DNA of 64,000 nt from Methylobacterium durans (lineage in GTDB: Bacteria; Pseudomonadota; Alphaproteobacteria; Rhizobiales; Beijerinckiaceae). Below, one piece after another: positions 60,358 through 64,000 of the stretch. The position numbers and the translations under genes were made by a program. The notes under the pieces were generated by a model. It saw only the letters and a list, made by a program, of their open reading frames with translations, did no database searches and was not told the origin of the DNA. Position 1 is the stretch's first letter. Each line of letters begins with the position of its first letter. The stretch covers positions 2,961,501-3,025,500 of the forward strand of contig NZ_CP029550.1 in NCBI RefSeq assembly GCF_003173715.1. Reading direction: 5' to 3'.

Positions 60358-60543
60358 CACGACGACAGCGGCAGTCAGCTTCGGCAACACCTCGCCGACT
60401 TCGTGGCCGCCTACAACTTCGCCCGCCGCCTCAAGACCCTACGCGGCCTCACGCCCTACGAAGCTATCTGCAATGCCTGGACGGAGGAGCCCTCTAGGTT
60501 CACCCAGAACCCGCACCACCAAATCCCGGGACCGAACATCTAG
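60358..60543 (+). pseudogene. IS481-family transposase remnant
   Basis: The last 60 residues of an IS481-type DDE transposase: QLRQHLADFVAAYNFARRL, KTLRGLTPYEAICNAW, and the typical end FTQNPHHQIPGPNI. Everything upstream of about 60358 is lost. The stop codon ATC-TAG overlaps the CTAG at which the next IS element begins. Confidence 0.85.
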
Positions 60544-62010
60544 GAGCCTGTCCGAGTAACGGGGTTTGAAGCCGGGGGAGAGGGGGCGAGACCGGAGCCG
60601 ATGAGGGCGGACAGCGGGCTCAACGGTCGGCCTGTGCCAGCTTCAGGAGGTTATGGGCCGTGCAGATCATCGCCCACTCGCCCCGGACCTGCTCAAGCCC
60701 TCTCATCAGGAACGGTCGGAAGCCTCGGGCCTGCTTGATCTGCCCGAACACCGGCTCAACCACCTGCTTCCTGAGGCGATAGCGACTGCGGCGGCCAGCC
60801 CGTTTTAGGCGGGCGGCCATCGCGCTCATCAACGGCATCTTGGTCAGCCTCCGGCGGCCGGCCGCATCCGCCTCGCCGTGTCGCGCCCGGCCCGGAGCGA
60901 GGTAGCCCGTAATGCCCCGCTCCCTGAGCGCGACGAGGTTCGCCTCGTTGGCAAACCCGGCATCGCCCGAGACCTCCCGCGGCTTGCGCCTGAGATGAGC
61001 GCGGACCCCGTCTACAAGCGGCACGAGGGCGCGGTAGTCGGCCGAGTTGGTCACGAGGCGGTGCGCGACGATCACCTGATGCGCGGCGTCGACCGCGATC
61101 TGACCGTTGTAGCCCTGCACGAAGCCGTCGCGCGTGGGCAGGATCCGGCTGTCCGGGTCGGTGAAGTTGCGCTGCGCCCGGTCGGGCGGACTGCCGTCGT
61201 CACCGCGCAGTGGCCGACCCTGCCAGCGCATGCCCGACGAGGCACCCGGCCCGTTCTCGTCCTCCGGATCGGGCGGATCTGCGGCCTCCGCTTCCAGCGC
61301 GGCCTTGGCGGCGCGGATGGCTTCCAGCCGTCGCTGCTTGTCGGCCATCCAGTCCGGCGTTTCGTCGCCCCGACGGCCGGCACCATGAGCCTGATCCTCC
61401 GCCGCGTCAGCCTCGCGCGCTCGCTCCAGCCAAGCGTCCACCTCGGCCGCCAGGGCCGGCTCGGCCGTCTTCATCCGCCCGTAGCTCATCGCTTTGTGGC
61501 GTGAGGCGTTTGCCTTCAGCTTGGTGCCATCCACCGCCACGTGAGCGAACTCGACGAGACCGGCCGCCCGACACAGGCGCAGCACCTGCACGAACAGGTC
61601 CGACAGGGCCACGAGGTGGCGCTTGCGGAACTCGGCGATGGTTCGGAAGTCGGGCCGGTTCAGGCCGGTCACCGCCATGACATCGACCCGCTCCTCGCAG
61701 GCGCGGGCGAGCTGGCGCGAGGAGTACAGGCCTCGGCTGTAGCCGTAGAGCAGGAGCGCCACCATCATGCCCGGATGGTAGGGCGGGTAGCCGCGCTCCT
61801 CGGTGTAGGTGTCGAGAATGGCCGAGAGGTCGAGCGCCTCGCGCACCGTGTCGCGCACGAAGTGCGCCCTGTGCCCGGGTGGCACGAACTCGTGCAGCGA
61901 GGGCGGCAGCAGCCAGCCCTGATCGACGTCCCAGGAGCGAAACACCTTGGCCATGAGCCGAGTGAATCATCCCGCGGCCTCGTCGTCGAGACACTTACTC
62001 GGACGGGCTC
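60544..62010. mobile_element. IS1182-family insertion sequence (1467 bp)
   Basis: Complete element. Terminal inverted repeats GAGCCTGTCCGAGTAA (60544-60559) and, inverted, GAGCCCGTCCGAGTAA (61995-62010) differ at one base. CTAG on both sides (60540-60543, 62011-62014) is the target duplication. One transposase gene, apparently intact. Confidence 0.9.
60620..61954 (-). CDS. IS1182-family transposase
   Basis: A 444-residue DDE transposase. The N-terminal DUF772-type domain (GYPPYHPGMMVALLLYGYSRGLYSSRQLARA) is followed by the catalytic residues in HVAVDGTKLKANAS (first Asp), REVSGDAGFANEAN (second Asp) and QVVEPVFGQIKQARGF (Glu). The reading frame is complete, so the element may still be active. 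ATG at 61954, 41 bp inside the right inverted repeat. Confidence 0.93.
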   Translation of the reverse strand: MAKVFRSWDVDQGWLLPPSLHEFVPPGHRAHFVRDTVREALDLSAILDTYTEERGYPPYHPGMMVALLLYGYSRGLYSSRQLARACEERVDVMAVTGLNRPDFRTIAEFRKRHLVALSDLFVQVLRLCRAAGLVEFAHVAVDGTKLKANASRHKAMSYGRMKTAEPALAAEVDAWLERAREADAAEDQAHGAGRRGDETPDWMADKQRRLEAIRAAKAALEAEAADPPDPEDENGPGASSGMRWQGRPLRGDDGSPPDRAQRNFTDPDSRILPTRDGFVQGYNGQIAVDAAHQVIVAHRLVTNSADYRALVPLVDGVRAHLRRKPREVSGDAGFANEANLVALRERGITGYLAPGRARHGEADAAGRRRLTKMPLMSAMAARLKRAGRRSRYRLRKQVVEPVFGQIKQARGFRPFLMRGLEQVRGEWAMICTAHNLLKLAQADR

Positions 62011-62014
62011 CTAG

Positions 62015-63492
62015 TACTACTGTGTCACAAACGGAGAATAGCAGCAGGGACATCGCTGAAGCGATTGCAACAGGGCGCGCGTCAGTCCCAGGCGCAAGGT
62101 CGTAATGGAGTCAGGCACGTGACGCTCGGGCCGGATCGGGGGCGCCGCGGGGTCTGTAATCGGCGGGTAGGACAGGTGTTTGGAGCCTGACGAACTCGGA
62201 TGCCGAGGGGGGAATCCGGCCCCGCTCAGAGACCAGAAACCCGTAAGCAGCGATGCACAAGCTGGCGTGATGATGGAAGCCGCGCCAGCCCCGGCCCTCG
62301 TAGTGACCCAATCCGATCTCCTGCTTCAGCTCTTGATAGTCCCGCTCAATGCGCCAGCGCAGTTTGGTCTGGCTGACGAGCTCGGTCAGGGGCGTCTCGG
62401 GTGGCAGGCTCGAGAGCCAGTACTTGGTGGGCGCGGCCTCGCCCTGCGGCCACTCGATCAGGACCCATTCCTCGGGACGGGGCTCGTGTCGCAGCTCATC
62501 GCGATGAGCCGGACGCACCCGCTCTGCCGCAAAGCGCGACACCAACAGCCCGTTCGTGCCGGCACGCCATGTGACACACTGCCAAGCTTCCTCTGGCAGA
62601 GACCGGGCCAGCTTCTCAGCCGAGAGCGGCTTGTGATCGGGGCTGCGCCGCACCCGGGTCGGCGGCCGGCCGCGCCCGCTCCAGGGTTTGGGTGGCAGCG
62701 GTGTCGTTCCGGGTGACCACAGGCTGGTCGAAGACTGAATGCCGAGACTGTAGGGCAAGCCCAACTCCGTCAGGGCCGTGCGGAAGGCTGTGTCGATCCC
62801 GTATCCGGCATCCGCCAGCACGAGACCGGGCGGCAGCTTGTCGGCGTGAGCGGCACGGATCTGATCCAGCGCGATCTGCGGCTTGGTCTGGAAGCGGATC
62901 GCCGCGGGCACGCCAGCCTTCCTGCGCCGCTCGGGATCCAGGGCCCAGGCTTCCGGCAGGTAGAGGCGATAGGCGACCGGCAGGCTGGCCTGGGCATTAG
63001 CCAGCGAGAGCGTCACGGCCACTTGGCAATTGTCCTGCTTGCCGACCTGTCCGCAATACTGCCGCCCCACCCCGACCGAGTGTCGGCCCTTCTTGGGGAA
63101 GCTCGTGTCATCGACGATCCAGGCTTGGATTGGGCCTTGGCTCTCGATCATCGGCAGAACAGCGGCACGGACCCGGGCCAGCAAAGCAGTGTCTGACCAT
63201 TCGCCCTTGGCCACAAAGTGGTGCAGGGACTGATGGGTGGCCTGAACACGCGCTGGCGCGATCCGCGCTGCCATGGGCTCGATGCTCTTGCGCGCGCCCG
63301 GCAGGAGGAGACCGGTGCAGTAAGCCTTCAGCGGCGCCACCCGATCCGCATGGCCAAGGGCGTCCGAGAGCGTGTCGACATAGGCCGCAAAGCGCGGCGG
63401 GTCGGCCAGCGGGGTGTTCCAGGGATCCATGTCGCGCTCCCGCACGAGGTCGGATCACCACTCATACACCGCAATCTTGTGACACAGTAGTA
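62015..63492. mobile_element. IS701-family insertion sequence (1478 bp)
   Basis: Complete element with perfect 16-base inverted repeats TACTACTGTGTCACAA (62015-62030; inverted at 63477-63492) and CTAG at both ends (62011-62014, 63493-63496), the known IS701 target duplication. The left CTAG is shared with the end of the IS1182 element. Confidence 0.92.
62111..63445 (-). CDS. IS701-family transposase
   Basis: A 444-residue DDE transposase of the IS701 group. Catalytic residues lie in AWIVDDTSFPKKG (Asp), LVLADAGYGID (Asp) and RIERDYQELKQEIGLGHYEGRGW (Glu, with the Y-x2-R-E-like block of IS4-related enzymes). Frame intact. Start ATG at 63445 or 63430 (MDPWNTPL). The element looks capable of moving. 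Confidence 0.93.
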   Translation of the reverse strand: MRERDMDPWNTPLADPPRFAAYVDTLSDALGHADRVAPLKAYCTGLLLPGARKSIEPMAARIAPARVQATHQSLHHFVAKGEWSDTALLARVRAAVLPMIESQGPIQAWIVDDTSFPKKGRHSVGVGRQYCGQVGKQDNCQVAVTLSLANAQASLPVAYRLYLPEAWALDPERRRKAGVPAAIRFQTKPQIALDQIRAAHADKLPPGLVLADAGYGIDTAFRTALTELGLPYSLGIQSSTSLWSPGTTPLPPKPWSGRGRPPTRVRRSPDHKPLSAEKLARSLPEEAWQCVTWRAGTNGLLVSRFAAERVRPAHRDELRHEPRPEEWVLIEWPQGEAAPTKYWLSSLPPETPLTELVSQTKLRWRIERDYQELKQEIGLGHYEGRGWRGFHHHASLCIAAYGFLVSERGRIPPSASEFVRLQTPVLPADYRPRGAPDPARASRA

Positions 63493-63521
63493 CTAGGCGA
63501 AAGCCTGTCGCCGACGCAGAG

Positions 63522-64000
63522 CTAAGGGAATAGGGGCCCCCCCGACCCACGTGCCGCTTCGGCGCCCAGGGATATACCGGCGCCGGCGCAAGCCATCGCG
63601 ATCGCCGCCGACATCTGCTCCTCGAATCGGGTCCCGTTGAAGCGCTGGGCGTGCGCGACGATGGCGGCCGGGTCGAGAGCGAGCCGGTCGAGCCGATCGA
63701 CGGCGTCGATCAGCGCCTCGACGCTCTGCGTCTCGAAGAAAACGCCGGTACGACCATCGACCACCGTCTCCGTGGCTCCGCCGCGGCCGTAGGCAACGAC
63801 CGGGCGGCCACTCGCCATCGCCTCGACCGGCACGATCCCGAAATCTTCCTCACCCGGGAAGATCAGGCCGCGGCAGCGCGCGTAATGGTGTTGGAGCTGG
63901 TCGAAAGGCTGCGAGCCGAGCACGCGCACAGTCGGGCCGGCCAGGGCCTTGAGCTCGCCCAGCATCTCCCCGCCACCGATGACCACGAGCGGGCGGCGCA
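63522..64000 (-). CDS. Glycosyltransferase family 1/4 (5' partial)
   Basis: The C-terminal about 158 residues of a GT-B glycosyltransferase; the frame is open to the right edge of the window, so the N-terminus is missing. Visible are VVIGGGEM, the FPGEEDFGIVPVEAMASGRPVVAYGRGGATETV block with the E-x7-E motif of GT4 (WcaI/RfaB-like), and the helical end. It continues the EPS locus on the minus strand after the two IS elements; the stop codon lies 26 bp from the IS701 target CTAG. Confidence 0.88.
   Translation of the reverse strand, partial: RRPLVVIGGGEMLGELKALAGPTVRVLGSQPFDQLQHHYARCRGLIFPGEEDFGIVPVEAMASGRPVVAYGRGGATETVVDGRTGVFFETQSVEALIDAVDRLDRLALDPAAIVAHAQRFNGTRFEEQMSAAIAMACAGAGISLGAEAARGSGGPLFP

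Noticed and set aside
61541..62014. Plus-strand open frame of 157 codons across the IS1182 end
   Set aside because: Antisense to the transposase and running through the inverted repeat; no independent evidence.
1..64000. CRISPR arrays, tRNA or rRNA genes, and phage integration sites
   Set aside because: I saw no regularly spaced repeats, no tRNA-like cloverleaf with CCA-type ends and no rRNA signature while reading; a tRNA scan by program could still find one I missed.

Overview
The base composition (about 70% G+C), the gene families and the regulatory signals point to an alphaproteobacterium of the order Rhizobiales, most likely Methylobacterium or a close relative. The pointers are GcrA, an NrsF-type anti-sigma factor, EcfG-type (GGAAC-N17-CGTT) promoters, DUF6894 and 'NDN'-type small proteins, and a LuxI/LuxR pair. 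The replicon looks chromosomal. This attribution rests on recalled family knowledge, not on a search.

Left part (1-16 kb). An SLC13/RCK_C permease fragment and a LysR regulator are followed by a nucleoside transporter. A tight SDR / alpha-beta hydrolase / Baeyer-Villiger monooxygenase operon could form a ketone-to-ester degradation route. A 42-residue protein with a repeated motif and a patatin-like lipoprotein converge on each other, and each has a clear EcfG promoter. Next come gcrA, remnants of flhA and flgB, a frameshifted long heparinase II/III protein, an MXKDX repeat protein, and an ECF sigma factor with its NrsF/DUF1109 anti-sigma factor.

Middle part (16-44 kb). This holds stress and housekeeping functions: AraC regulator, manganese catalase, DUF2934, GNAT, a PspA/YiaA membrane-stress operon under three palindromes, an SDR, a secreted papain-like protein, PiT phosphate transport with its DUF47 partner, MFS transporters and an adenylate cyclase. 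A run of small secreted proteins with AT-rich promoters follows, then a Crp/Fnr regulator, a divergent MFS/LysR pair, a luxR-luxI quorum-sensing unit with a lux-box candidate, a cytoplasmic chemoreceptor and many short hypothetical genes.

Right part (44-64 kb) is an exopolysaccharide locus. It contains ManC, two paralogous GT2 glycosyltransferases around a secreted collagen-like protein, a Wzz/BYK-type chain-length protein with ATPase domain, an ExoF/Wza-like export protein, a GT4 glycosyltransferase, a secreted GH16 glucanase, a Wzx flippase, a Wzy/ligase-like protein and an acyltransferase. It is interrupted by an IS481 remnant, an IS1182-type element and an IS701-type element lined up on CTAG sites, then resumes with a glycosyltransferase fragment at the right edge.

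A feature running through the whole window is at least eight, probably nine, places where one missing G or C breaks an otherwise good reading frame, mostly inside or beside a G/C run. In every case adding one base restores the family-typical protein and an exact number of codons. This looks more like a sequencing or assembly artefact than real gene decay, so the 'frameshifted' genes below should be read with that in mind.
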